Of a stretch of DNA of 64,000 bases, positions 43,531-51,328 are shown piece by piece. The DNA lies in the NCBI GenBank assembly GCA_028284385.1, contig JANQRT010000003.1, positions 1 to 64,000 of the forward strand. The letters are read 5' to 3'. The stretch's first letter is position 1, and every line of letters starts with the position of its first letter. Under the pieces are notes generated by a model that saw only the letters and a program-made list of their open reading frames with translations, was not told the DNA's origin and ran no database searches. Both the position numbers and the translations under genes were made by a program. The DNA is from Opitutaceae bacterium. Lineage in GTDB: Bacteria; Verrucomicrobiota; Verrucomicrobiia; Opitutales; Opitutaceae.

Positions 43531-43557
43531 AAAAAGCCGTCACTCGCGTGACGGCTT
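43531..43557 (-). terminator. Terminator of sodA
   Basis: GCCGTCAC/GTGACGGC form a perfect 8-bp stem with a 4-base loop (43536-43555). On the minus strand a run of five T follows, after the sodA stop. On the plus strand it also lies just after tolB. Confidence 0.85.
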
Positions 43558-43585
43558 CGAAATTCAGTATTGGGAATCTCCAATT

Positions 43586-44197
43586 CTAGCTTTTGGCTGC
43601 TTGATAATTCGCTTCGGCGGCCTCCCAGTTTACGACATTCCAGAAAGCGGCGATGTAGTCTGGGCGTCTATTTTGATAGTTCAAGTAATAGGCATGTTCC
43701 CATACATCCAGACCAATGACAGGCTTTCCGCCATCCATTAACGGAGAGTCTTGGTTGGGAGTAGAGCATACGCATAGTTTCCCATCTCGAACACAGACCC
43801 AGGCCCATCCGCTACCGAAGCGAGTGGCTCCCGCCTTCGCGAAGTCGGCTTTCAATGCATCGAATCCTCCAAGGTCGCTGTTGATGGCTTCAGCGAGAGA
43901 ACCCACCGGCTCGCCTCCTCCATTTGGCCCCAATACTTTCCAGAAAAAGGAATGGTTCGCATGACCGCCGCCATTATTGCGAACCGCGGCGCGAATTCCT
44001 TCAGGTACGGAGTCCAGATCGGAGATGAGGTCTTCGATCGATTTCGAGGCAAGCGCGTCGTTTCCTTCCAAAGCGGCGTTAACGTTGTTTATGTAAGTCT
44101 GATGATGCTTGGTGTGGTGGATCTCCATCGTGCGAGCGTCGATGTGAGGTTCCAAAGCGTCGTAAGCGTAGTCGAGTGATGGTAATTCGTGTGCCAT
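43586..44197 (-). CDS. sodA: Superoxide dismutase, Mn-type
   Basis: The 203-residue protein has all four metal ligands of the Fe/Mn family: His in [11 protein letters not shown], His in [11 protein letters not shown], and Asp/His in [10 protein letters not shown] before HANH and the Gln in [11 protein letters not shown] point to the Mn type. It destroys superoxide in the cytoplasm. A promoter with an embedded palindrome lies in the 61-base gap after tadA. Confidence 0.95.
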   Translation of the reverse strand: MAHELPSLDYAYDALEPHIDARTMEIHHTKHHQTYINNVNAALEGNDALASKSIEDLISDLDSVPEGIRAAVRNNGGGHANHSFFWKVLGPNGGGEPVGSLAEAINSDLGGFDALKADFAKAGATRFGSGWAWVCVRDGKLCVCSTPNQDSPLMDGGKPVIGLDVWEHAYYLNYQNRRPDYIAAFWNVVNWEAAEANYQAAKS

Positions 44198-44233
44198 GAT
44201 CGTTAAGTTTATGAAGTTGAGGGTTCTGATTTA

Positions 44234-44255
44234 TTTAAAGAATATTCTTTGTCAA
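44234..44255 (-). promoter_or_regulatory. sodA promoter with internal palindrome
   Basis: On the minus strand TTGACA (44250-44255) is followed 16 bases later by TAAATC. The spacer contains a perfect 14-base palindrome, AAAGAATATTCTTT (44237-44250), where a repressor could block RNA polymerase. The site lies immediately after the tadA stop, so sodA need not depend on the tadA transcript. Confidence 0.5.
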
Positions 44256-44258
44256 TTG

Positions 44259-44783
44259 CTAATTCTCCGATTCTCTTTTTAACCGAAAGAAAGTCTGCAG
44301 AAGCTCCATGCACTCTTCTTGGAGGATTCCGGTTTCTATGCTTAGAGTGTGATTCATGCCCGAGTATTCATTTACATTATACGCGCCGCCAAGACCTCCC
44401 ATTTTGCTGTCGCCAAACGCGTAGACTACTCTTCCAATTCTCGCCATGATGGCCGCACCGGAGCACATAGGGCATGGCTCCTTGGTTACGTACAGAGTCG
44501 CTGCATTCAATCGCCAATCGTTTATCGCTCGGGATGCTTGAGTGATGGCGATCATTTCCGCGTGAGCGGTCGGGTCTTTGGTCGTTTCCACCTGATTCCA
44601 AGCGGATGCTACGATTTCTTCCCCAATGGTAATCACGGCTCCAATTGGAACTTCATTGGCCTTCCAGGCTTCGATGGCCTGATTATACGCCATCGACATG
44701 TAAAACGCATCGTCTTTTACGAGTTGGGAGGGGAATCGTTTTTGAAAGGGGCAATCCGGAGCTGACTTCATTGCGTAATACAT
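44259..44783 (-). CDS. tadA: tRNA-specific adenosine deaminase
   Basis: The cytidine/deoxycytidylate deaminase zinc site is seen as TAHAEMIAI and PCPMCSGAAIM. The protein deaminates A34 to inosine in tRNA-Arg(ACG). The chosen ATG (44783) gives 174 residues; a longer frame goes back to 44864 but would crowd infA, and an ATG at 44771 is also possible. It is divergent from infA, and sodA follows it. Confidence 0.92.
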   Translation of the reverse strand: MYYAMKSAPDCPFQKRFPSQLVKDDAFYMSMAYNQAIEAWKANEVPIGAVITIGEEIVASAWNQVETTKDPTAHAEMIAITQASRAINDWRLNAATLYVTKEPCPMCSGAAIMARIGRVVYAFGDSKMGGLGGAYNVNEYSGMNHTLSIETGILQEECMELLQTFFRLKRESEN

Positions 44784-44901
44784 AATGTGGAGTCTAATCC
44801 GATAGAGTGAATACTCTTGACTAATAACCGCGATATGAAAAACACGATGCTCTTCCATTTTCAAGAAATGCCGGCGACGATTGTCGGCTCTTAAATTTTA
44901 T

Positions 44902-45174
44902 ATGCCAGACGATGTCATCCAAGTAGAAGGAAAAATTGTAGCTGTACTTCCAGGTACGATGTTTCGAGTCGAGCTTGACAATGGGCATGTAGTTCTCGCT
45001 CACATCTCCGGAAAGCTGCGAAAGCACTTCATAAAAATCACGACGGGTGACATGGTGAAAATGGAAATGAGTCCTTACGACCTTGATAAGGCGCGAATCA
45101 CCTATCGACTGAAAAACGCGGCTCAACAAAGGAATGCTCCCATTCGTTCTTTTGGACCTAGAAGAAGGCGCTGA
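44902..45174 (+). CDS. infA: Translation initiation factor IF-1
   Basis: The 90-residue protein is a single S1-like OB fold: [40 protein letters not shown] and [13 protein letters not shown] are classic IF-1. A basic 18-residue tail rich in Arg is longer than the usual 72-residue form. ATG at 44902 is the conserved start; an upstream TTG is not needed. It stands alone, not in a ribosomal protein operon. Confidence 0.95.
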   Translation: MPDDVIQVEGKIVAVLPGTMFRVELDNGHVVLAHISGKLRKHFIKITTGDMVKMEMSPYDLDKARITYRLKNAAQQRNAPIRSFGPRRRR

Positions 45175-45244
45175 TTCGTTTTACACTCCCGAGGTTTTTC
45201 TTGTCGCTTGCGATTGAATGCTTGCTGGTTAACGATCCTTTTTC

Positions 45245-46156
45245 GTGGGCGCATCGCTACAAGAGGATATCGAGCAGTTTCTCGCTTTTGTCAGTTTGGA
45301 AAAGGGCCTGGCTGAAAATACGATTTCCAGCTACCAAGGCGATATTGAAGCCTTTGCCGCTTTCGTTTCCCAAAGTCGATCGAAGTCCGAATGGTCGGAT
45401 GTAGATGCGAGTGATGTTTCCGACTGGATTTATGCTTTAAGCGAGACCGGCTATTCAAATGCAAGTCTCTGTCGAAAGTTGAGCGCCGTTCGTGTATTCG
45501 TTTCTTACCTACTGAGAGAAGGTAGAATGACGAAATCGTTTATGGACCTGGTGAGCGGCCCTAAGTTTAGGCGAAAGGCCCCGACCGTTCTCGCGATTGG
45601 AGAGGTCAAGCGATTGCTTGAAGCTCCCGATCTCAATACGTCTCGCGGGCTTCGAGACCGATCTATTCTCGAATTAATGTACTCCTCGGGGCTTCGGGTC
45701 AGCGAGTTGTGCGGTCTTACTCTTCAGCAGGTGGACTTGGAGAATCAGGCGATGAAAGTGTTCGGCAAGGGTTCGAAAGAGCGCGTTGTGCCGATTGGCC
45801 GAAAGGCTGCTCAAGCTACCATGGAATACTTGGATTCAGGTAGGCCGAGGCTTGTCAAAGCCTGCACAGGCAGCACGGTTTTTATCAGTAATCGAGGAAC
45901 GCCTATCTCTCGCAAAACGGTTTGGCATTTGATCAAGCGTTATGCTGAATTGGCAGGCATCGATAAGCCGGTCAAACCACACGCGCTCAGACACTCGTTC
46001 GCAACCCATTTGCTAAGCGGAGGAGCTGACCTTCGCGTTATCCAGGAGCTGCTTGGTCATTCGGACATTACCACGACTCAGATATATGCTTCTATTGAAG
46101 CGGATCGAATGAAGACCGTTCATGACGAGCATCATCCGAGAAGCAAGTGGGCCTAG
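45245..46156 (+). CDS. xerD: Tyrosine recombinase XerC/XerD
   Basis: From a GTG start the protein has 303 residues: an N-terminal SAM-like core-binding domain (about 5-95) and a catalytic domain with GLRVSELCGL (first Arg), HALRHSFATHLLSGGADL (His and Arg), LGHSDITTTQIY (His and nucleophilic Tyr). It resolves chromosome dimers at dif with a partner recombinase. No transposon or integron features flank it, so a housekeeping role is likely. Confidence 0.9.
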   Translation: MGASLQEDIEQFLAFVSLEKGLAENTISSYQGDIEAFAAFVSQSRSKSEWSDVDASDVSDWIYALSETGYSNASLCRKLSAVRVFVSYLLREGRMTKSFMDLVSGPKFRRKAPTVLAIGEVKRLLEAPDLNTSRGLRDRSILELMYSSGLRVSELCGLTLQQVDLENQAMKVFGKGSKERVVPIGRKAAQATMEYLDSGRPRLVKACTGSTVFISNRGTPISRKTVWHLIKRYAELAGIDKPVKPHALRHSFATHLLSGGADLRVIQELLGHSDITTTQIYASIEADRMKTVHDEHHPRSKWA

Positions 46157-46162
46157 AAAAAG

Positions 46163-46197
46163 AAAGAGCTCGGATCAATTTACAACCCGAGCTCTTT
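46163..46197. terminator. Bidirectional terminator between xerD and histone-like gene
   Basis: AAAGAGCTCGG (46163-46173) pairs perfectly with CCGAGCTCTTT (46187-46197) around a 13-base loop. It lies 6 bases after xerD and 16 bases after the end of the opposing gene. Confidence 0.8.
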
Positions 46198-46213
46198 ACC
46201 GTCTAAATAGCTT

Positions 46214-46645
46214 TTAGAAGCTCGGAGATGTCGTATTGGTTTTACCTGGCTTAGCCACTCCATTCGGACCAGCTGACCAGTGTATGTCGTTTATCAATAC
46301 CTTGTATTCAAACGATTCCTTCACTCCAGCCATGGCAATGCTCCAGACATTCGCGTCGGTGCAGTCCATGGGCACGCCTTTCGACCATGATAGGCTTTGA
46401 GCGTCTCCTCGCAGATACAGTGTATTTCCAAAACCGATATCAACGTTTGCAGCGACTACCGTTTTAGGCAGGCTTGTTGATGCGGATTTTGATGTTTTCG
46501 ATTTGACTGCCTTTTTAGCCGGAGCTTTTTTGGCGGTCTTTTTAGCAGCCTTCTTGGCCGGAGCTTTGGTGGCCTTTTTTGCTGCTACCTTTTTAGCCGT
46601 TTTTTTGGCTGCTTTTTTTGCTGCAGGTATTGCCGCGTTTTTCAT
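46214..46645 (-). CDS. Histone H1-like basic tail fused to a CBM20/48-like domain
   Basis: Residues 1-55 are almost only Ala and Lys with AAKKxAKK repeats, like the C-terminal tail of histone H1 and bacterial HctB/AlgP proteins, and should bind DNA. Residues about 66-143 are a compact beta domain (GNTLYLRGDAQSLSWSKG, then FEYKVLINDIHWSAGPN) that resembles starch-binding CBM20/48 folds. No signal peptide is present, so a nucleoid role is likely and the beta domain may contact protein or glycan. The gene has a good promoter and very short leader, and probably high expression. Confidence 0.72.
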   Translation of the reverse strand: MKNAAIPAAKKAAKKTAKKVAAKKATKAPAKKAAKKTAKKAPAKKAVKSKTSKSASTSLPKTVVAANVDIGFGNTLYLRGDAQSLSWSKGVPMDCTDANVWSIAMAGVKESFEYKVLINDIHWSAGPNGVAKPGKTNTTSPSF

Positions 46646-46663
46646 GATTTTGATGTCTTTTTT

Positions 46664-46692
46664 ATACTAAAGCGATAAAACCGATCATTCAA
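46664..46692 (-). promoter_or_regulatory. Promoter of the histone-like gene
   Basis: On the minus strand TTGAAT (46687-46692) and TAGTAT (46664-46669) are separated by 17 bases. Transcription would begin near 46657, leaving only about a dozen bases before the ATG at 46645. Confidence 0.6.
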
Positions 46693-46697
46693 GCTCG

Positions 46698-46970
46698 ATT
46701 CTACCTATATGCCACGCCCCTATTGCATATTGCGTTCCTAATTTCAATGCCGAGCTTTGGAAATTTGTTACGCCCTTGTTAGGATTTTTCTTTCCGTAAA
46801 CGCAATCATCTCAAATAGAAGGGAATCTATTCTAAAAGATTAGATTTTTGGATACGCAGATAAAGGATTCTCGCCCGATAACGGAAAGTAGTTTTTCAGA
46901 CTCTCGTCGGCCTAGCGATAATATATCCTAATAATGGTTACAAGAAGTTAGTAGAATTGGATATTTTTTT
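46698..46970. other. Intergenic DNA without recognised genes
   Basis: This AT-rich stretch between the histone-like gene and the pal terminator holds no frame with coding character. It contains several short A/T runs but no repeat or promoter that I can defend. Confidence 0.4.
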
Positions 46971-47001
46971 AAAAAAAAGAAGCGCCCACTTTAGGCGCTT
47001 C
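46971..47001 (-). terminator. Terminator of pal
   Basis: GAAGCGCC (46979-46986) and GGCGCTTC (46994-47001) pair perfectly around a 7-base loop; on the minus strand eight T follow. It lies 30 bases past the pal stop. Confidence 0.92.
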
Positions 47002-47030
47002 CAAAATTTCATCGATTTCTTGGCAATGGG

Positions 47031-47594
47031 CTATCTGAACACGTTTACTTCAACGCGACGATCCTTAGCCATCTGAGCAGCGCTGGCACCCTCAACCGCT
47101 TCAAGATCTCCTTTGGAAAGCATTTCGATTTTGTCAGATCCAATGCCAAGCGTTTCCAGGTATCGACTGGCGCTCTTTGAACGACGATCGCCTAGTGCCA
47201 AATTGTATTCCGGGGTGCCACGCCAATCGCAATAGCCTACTAGCACGAGTGAGGACCCTGGATTGTTGCGGACGAAATCGGCTGCCTGGGTCAGTTTGTT
47301 TCGCTCGCTTGGCTTGATGCTTGCCGAGTTGGTATCGAAATAGATGGAAGGAAGAAGATTCCTTTCAGCGTCTTCCAAGCTCCGCGTTTCGTCTCGTTGA
47401 GCGAGGGCGTCTGTGTCTGAAACAAAGTCGCCGTCAGCGCCGAAAGGGTCGAATCCACTATTTTGCTGACCGCCTTGCCCTGCGCTGGTCACGGTATCTA
47501 AAGGATTGGGACGTCTTGGTTTTTTCGCGCAGCCTGCCAAGGAAATGAGTAAGGCAAAAACTAAAAATATGAGTGTGCTTTTCTTGAAATTCAT
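47031..47594 (-). CDS. pal: Peptidoglycan-associated lipoprotein Pal
   Basis: A lipoprotein signal ends LISLAGC (Cys22). A low-complexity linker precedes an OmpA-like peptidoglycan-binding domain (about 80-187) with IYFDTNSASIKP, VLVGYCDWRGTPEYNLALG and DRRVEVNVFR. Together with TolB it anchors the outer membrane to the wall. The promoter overlaps a perfect 18-base palindrome, and a strong terminator follows. Confidence 0.94.
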   Translation of the reverse strand: MNFKKSTLIFLVFALLISLAGCAKKPRRPNPLDTVTSAGQGGQQNSGFDPFGADGDFVSDTDALAQRDETRSLEDAERNLLPSIYFDTNSASIKPSERNKLTQAADFVRNNPGSSLVLVGYCDWRGTPEYNLALGDRRSKSASRYLETLGIGSDKIEMLSKGDLEAVEGASAAQMAKDRRVEVNVFR

Positions 47595-47619
47595 AAATGT
47601 AAACGCTTCCGAATTTAAC

Positions 47620-47658
47620 GACTATTAGCTAATAGTCACTGTCGGCAAGTTTTATCAA
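47620..47658 (-). promoter_or_regulatory. pal promoter overlapping an 18-bp palindrome
   Basis: On the minus strand TTGATA (47653-47658) and CTATTA (47630-47635) are spaced by 17 bases. The -10 box lies inside a perfect palindrome, GACTATTAGCTAATAGTC (47620-47637). A dimeric regulator bound there would control pal, and possibly the divergent chelatase-like gene that starts at 47693. Confidence 0.5.
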
Positions 47659-47692
47659 GGTCTTCTTAATTAAAAAAAGAGTCAATCAAGCA

Positions 47693-48562
47693 ATGGAAAT
47701 GGAGGATAAAGTCTTATTGATCGACAACGGTTCGGTAAAACCTACCTCGATTCTGGCAGCTCGGCTGCTGGCGTCGCGCGTTTCTTCACTGATTGGCTTG
47801 CCTGTGCTTCACCTTGCTTGTCAGCACTCTGACCGCGTACCTGCTGAAGCGCTTAATGGCGAACCTTGCCTTAGCTGGAGCGATTTTCTGGCTAGGGAGA
47901 GAAATCGGGAACGAAAACGCTACTTGGTTCTGCCCCTTTTTTTTGGCCCCAGCGCGGCGATTGACATAAAGGCGAGAAGGGTGGGGAAGCGGTATTGCGA
48001 TCAAAATATGGGCATGGTTTGTGAATTCGCTTTGCCCTTAGTTGATTTAGATATGCCGAATGACGATGGAGTGGCTCGTCTGGTTAGCGATGATGTTATC
48101 GATAAATTGGATACAGAGAGAAAAGACCAATCCATCTGCGTTCTTGTTGACCACGGCAGTCCACGTCCCGAAATCGGCAAGTGCAGGGATTTGGTCGCCA
48201 GCCAGCTTGCTGAGATTCTAATGCCAAGCGGTATTCGAGTGATCGCCGCCTCGATGGAAAGGAGGGAAGGGAGCGCCTATGCTTTTAACGAACCGTTGCT
48301 TGAAACGGTATTGGATAGGCTAGATTTGCGGACAACAAAACGTGTCATTCTCGCCTTCATGTTCTTCTTTCCAGGGAGACATGCCGGTCCCGGCGGGGAT
48401 ATCGATTCGATCTGTTCCGATTCCCGATTCGTCAAAGAAGGAGGGGAAATCCTGAAATGCGCTCTACTTGGCGAGCAGGCAGGATTAGCTGATGTGATTG
48501 CTCGTCGCTTCTTTCAACTTAGGGACGAAAACCGAAATCTATTTCGCCTAGGAGTGGATTGA
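47693..48562 (+). CDS. CbiX/SirB-like sirohydrochlorin chelatase-family protein
   Basis: The 289-residue protein has two CbiX-like halves. The second shows ICVLVDHGSPRPEIGKCRDLV near residue 146 and LAFMFFFPGRHAGPGGDID near residue 221, which match chelatases that insert cobalt or iron into sirohydrochlorin. The first half starts LIDNGSVKPTS; the His of the HGS motif is Asn there, so only one half may be active. No corrin or sirohaem genes are adjacent. Metal and substrate are not determined. Confidence 0.8.
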   Translation: MEMEDKVLLIDNGSVKPTSILAARLLASRVSSLIGLPVLHLACQHSDRVPAEALNGEPCLSWSDFLARERNRERKRYLVLPLFFGPSAAIDIKARRVGKRYCDQNMGMVCEFALPLVDLDMPNDDGVARLVSDDVIDKLDTERKDQSICVLVDHGSPRPEIGKCRDLVASQLAEILMPSGIRVIAASMERREGSAYAFNEPLLETVLDRLDLRTTKRVILAFMFFFPGRHAGPGGDIDSICSDSRFVKEGGEILKCALLGEQAGLADVIARRFFQLRDENRNLFRLGVD

Positions 48563-48574
48563 AGTGCGTTGGAA

Positions 48575-49222
48575 CTAAATGATGTTCTCGACTTCGATGA
48601 GGCCGTTCTGCATCGCGTAGCGAGTGATGCTGGCCACGTTATGCAAATCGAGTTTTCTCATCATGTTGGTCCGGTGGTTATCGACGGTTTTAACGCTAAG
48701 TCCCAGTTTGACGGCAATCTCCTTGGTGCTATTGCCTTCTGCGATGAGTTGGAGAACCTCACGCTCTCTCTCAGTTAGAAAATCCTTGGATTTCTGCACG
48801 CTGTTCGGATTGGCAACGACGGTGCGAATGAGCTCCGCGATGGAGGGTCCGAAGAAAGTGCCCCCATTGGCCACGATGTTCAAACCGTTTATGAACTCCT
48901 TCAGGCTGGCGGTCTTTTCAATGAAGCCATGGGCTCCTGCCTCCAGCATGTCTTTAACCAAGACCGGGTTTTCGAAAGCGGAAAAGATCAGATAGCGGCC
49001 GCCGGTCATTTGTCGGTTTAACCTCCTTAGCAACTCCAGTCCATTCAGGCCTGGAAGCTTCGCGTCGATCACCACGATGTCTGGTTGGATTTCGATTATT
49101 TCCCTGAGAGCGTCTTGGCCATTGCCACACTGACCGACTACGCTGTAATTGTTGCGATTAAGGATGTCGGCCAACATCTCTCTTATCGTTGTCTGGTCTT
49201 CTACTATATATACACGGTTCAT
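48575..49222 (-). CDS. NarL/FixJ-type response regulator
   Basis: The 215-residue protein has a receiver domain with phosphoacceptor Asp in IVVIDAKLPGLNG near residue 53 and a LuxR-type HTH near the C-terminus (LTEREREVLQLIAEG, then IAVKLGLSVKTVDNHR). No kinase is adjacent. It is convergent with the CbiX-like gene, with only 12 bases between them. Confidence 0.94.
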   Translation of the reverse strand: MNRVYIVEDQTTIREMLADILNRNNYSVVGQCGNGQDALREIIEIQPDIVVIDAKLPGLNGLELLRRLNRQMTGGRYLIFSAFENPVLVKDMLEAGAHGFIEKTASLKEFINGLNIVANGGTFFGPSIAELIRTVVANPNSVQKSKDFLTEREREVLQLIAEGNSTKEIAVKLGLSVKTVDNHRTNMMRKLDLHNVASITRYAMQNGLIEVENII

Positions 49223-49500
49223 TGAATTCGGTTTTTATGTTGGTTGGATTAGGTTCCTTCGTCTTCCTGAAGCTACGCTAGAACGTTTCCATTCTATGGG
49301 GAAGTTACCTTAGCGCAAGTGACTGAGGCAAAATTATCCGAATTTACTCCATTTTCGGATCTCCATGTTCTCAAAAGTTGGACCTTGAAAGGGATGGCGG
49401 GATAGCTTTCCCGTAAAGCAGGTTCTGCGACTACCGGCCAGATTCGTACGGTCTACCGCTCTTCTAGTCGCTTTCAGGTTGGCGAAGACTGTCTTTGCCG

Positions 49501-49576
49501 TGGTGGGTCGACTGGGACTCGAACCCAGAACCAATTGCTTAAAAGGCAACTGCTCTACCGATTGAGCTATCGACCC
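49501..49576 (-). tRNA. tRNA-Lys (TTT)
   Basis: The minus strand gives acceptor GGGTCGA/TCGACCC, D-arm TAGCTCAATCGGTAGAGC, anticodon loop CTTTTAA with anticodon TTT, and T-loop GTTCGAGTC. Discriminator A and encoded CCA (49501-49503) follow. Confidence 0.97.
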
Positions 49577-49883
49577 ATATCCTGAGAAGGCTCGGTATTC
49601 AGCCTCCTGGATATTCAAAGGCAAGAATTATTTGAATATTTGGAGACTGATTGGCGTCAAATACAGGAAAGGCTTCTTGGATCTGTTTTGACCGACATCG
49701 AAAAGCTAGTATTTTAAATTTTAGCAACCGCGGACTTCAAACGCGCGTAGTATAGATATAGTCGCTAAACTGGCGTTTCCCTAACGCCTGCGAGAATCAT
49801 GGATCACAAATCAAAATGGCGAGGGTTGGCAATGGGACTGTTGCGTTTAGACGGTCTCGAGACACACGCTTCTGGGAGGAGCG
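49577..49883. other. Intergenic region before the ECF sigma gene
   Basis: Apart from the upstream part of tRNA-Lys, this stretch has a small hairpin (GGCGTT/AACGCC, 49772-49788) and a 42-codon frame from 49799 that shows no coding character. No other gene is supported. Confidence 0.4.
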
Positions 49884-50582
49884 ATGAGATGCCGCTTGGG
49901 CTTGTCAGACCCAGCCTTGGAAATGGAGGAAAAATTGGGAACAACAATTGAACTTAAACGTCAGAGTGACCAAACTGCTATGTCAACTAAAGCTCAGGAG
50001 GTCGCTCTCGATAAGGCGCTCGTAGCGCGATTCAAGGCTGGCGACGAATCAGCCTTCGAGGAAATGGTCGCCCGTTATTGGGACCGTATCTATGCTATGG
50101 TTCTTCAACTGCTAAGGAACTCGCAAGATGCTGAAGAGGTGACTCAAGACGCATTTATACGCGCCCATCGTGGCCTCGAGAAATTCAGGGGAGACTCAAG
50201 TTTCTCCACTTGGCTTTATCAAATCGCAACCAATCTAGCTCGCAATCGCTACTGGTATTGGTGGCGCCGTAAGCGCGATAAATCTATTTCCTTCGACCAG
50301 CCGGTCGGTGGAGAATCGGATACTACGCTTGCCGAGCTCTTTCCCGCTTCAATCGAGACCCCAGAGGATGTGGCCGTCACCAACGAATTCCAGGAGCGCG
50401 TTGCCGCTGCCATGGAGTTGTTGAACGACAAGCATCGAGAAGTACTAGTGCTTCGAAATGTTCGCAGCCTCTCCTATGATGAAATTGCTCAAAAGCTGCA
50501 AATCAGCATTGGCACAGTAAAAAGCCGTATCGCTCGGGCTCGGGAAAGTCTGAGAGAGAAGCTAGGCAACGAACTTTTATGA
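49884..50582 (+). CDS. ECF-type RNA polymerase sigma factor
   Basis: The protein has sigma-2 (DAEEVTQDAFIRAHRGL, then FSTWLYQIATNLARNRY) and sigma-4 (LNDKHREVLVLRNVRSLSYDEIAQKL, given here in part, and SIGTVKSRIARARESL) regions and no sigma-3. ATG at 49884 has a Shine-Dalgarno GGAGGA 4 bases before it; ATG at 49980 gives a more usual N-terminus. It is coupled by ATGA overlap to an anti-sigma-like gene. An ECF-type promoter match lies at 49938-49962. Confidence 0.93.
   Translation: MRCRLGLSDPALEMEEKLGTTIELKRQSDQTAMSTKAQEVALDKALVARFKAGDESAFEEMVARYWDRIYAMVLQLLRNSQDAEEVTQDAFIRAHRGLEKFRGDSSFSTWLYQIATNLARNRYWYWWRRKRDKSISFDQPVGGESDTTLAELFPASIETPEDVAVTNEFQERVAAAMELLNDKHREVLVLRNVRSLSYDEIAQKLQISIGTVKSRIARARESLREKLGNELL
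49938..49962 (+). promoter_or_regulatory. Possible ECF-type autoregulatory promoter
   Basis: GGAAC (49938-49942) and CGTC (49959-49962) are spaced by 16 bases, the consensus arrangement for many ECF sigma factors. If used, translation would begin at the ATG at 49980, 18 bases on. It lies inside the longer reading frame, so either this or the Shine-Dalgarno-backed start is misleading, or both are used. Confidence 0.35.
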
Positions 50583-51295
50583 ATAAAAGCCGGTTCATCG
50601 AGCTGCTTAACCTTTACTTGGACAACGAGCTGTCTGCTGAAGAAGCGGATGAGCTTCTTCATGAGACGCGACGAGATCCGCGAAGGTATGAATTATATCT
50701 TCAATACTGTCGTATCCATAAAGCCTGTTCTAGTCTTGATCCCATACTTGGGGAAAAGACTTCAAGCTGGTCGTTTCGTCAATTGATGTATTCCGTCGGC
50801 GGCATGGCTGCCACCTTGGCTTTGCTTTTCTTCGCGGCTCAGAACCTGCGGCCGATGTTCGAAGTGGCGACCCAGCCTGCTGAATTCGCAGCGAATCAAG
50901 CTGAAAGCGATCCAGAAAGTAGTTTCTCTGTGGATACTGAGGAATTTGAGGTCATGGAGCCCAGGATAGAGGTGCCTTCTCCGTCGCCCCAATTCGTTTC
51001 TAGTCCTCCGCAATTCGTAAATCTCTTGGAGTTGGATCGATCGACTGAAGCTGGATGGGATAGCGTACTGCTCCATTCGAAATCCGAGACGGCAAGCGCT
51101 TTCGAACTGGAGCGCCTTTTCATGTCAGAAGACCCGATGAACCCAATTCGTTCGGATTTCGATCGACTATTGAACTCGATAGAGTCCTTCGAAAAGCCCA
51201 TTTTCAAACTCGAGGCATTATCTTTGCCTGGCGAGCAGCGTTTCCTGCTTATCGGCTCGCCTCGCGGTTCCCAGCCCCTGGAGCTCAACCGCTAG
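50579..51295 (+). CDS. Anti-sigma-like membrane protein
   Basis: The 238-residue protein overlaps the sigma gene by four bases. Its N-terminus (FIELLNLYLDNELSAEEADELL, shown partly) is the helical start of cytoplasmic anti-sigma domains, although the usual HxxxCxxC zinc motif is absent (an H-x-x-C pair is seen in RIHKAC). One membrane span (about 68-90) separates it from an acidic periplasmic part of 145 residues without known folds. It likely holds the sigma factor until an envelope signal triggers release. Confidence 0.8.
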   Translation: MNKSRFIELLNLYLDNELSAEEADELLHETRRDPRRYELYLQYCRIHKACSSLDPILGEKTSSWSFRQLMYSVGGMAATLALLFFAAQNLRPMFEVATQPAEFAANQAESDPESSFSVDTEEFEVMEPRIEVPSPSPQFVSSPPQFVNLLELDRSTEAGWDSVLLHSKSETASAFELERLFMSEDPMNPIRSDFDRLLNSIESFEKPIFKLEALSLPGEQRFLLIGSPRGSQPLELNR

Positions 51296-51328
51296 CTGCA
51301 TTATTTGTAGCTAGAAAACGAATACAGT

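Noticed and set aside
44881..44901. TTG start for IF-1
   Set aside because: The ATG at 44902 gives the conserved IF-1 beginning.
45245..46156. Integrase of a mobile element
   Set aside because: No attachment-site duplication, tRNA junction or cargo genes are present; neighbours are housekeeping genes, so XerC/D is more likely.
49799..49927. A 42-codon frame before the sigma gene
   Set aside because: No ribosome site, no protein-like composition, and it overlaps the sigma gene in another phase.
51292..51314. Terminator after the anti-sigma gene
   Set aside because: A 9-bp stem with one G-U type mismatch exists at the stop codon, but there is no U-run on either strand.
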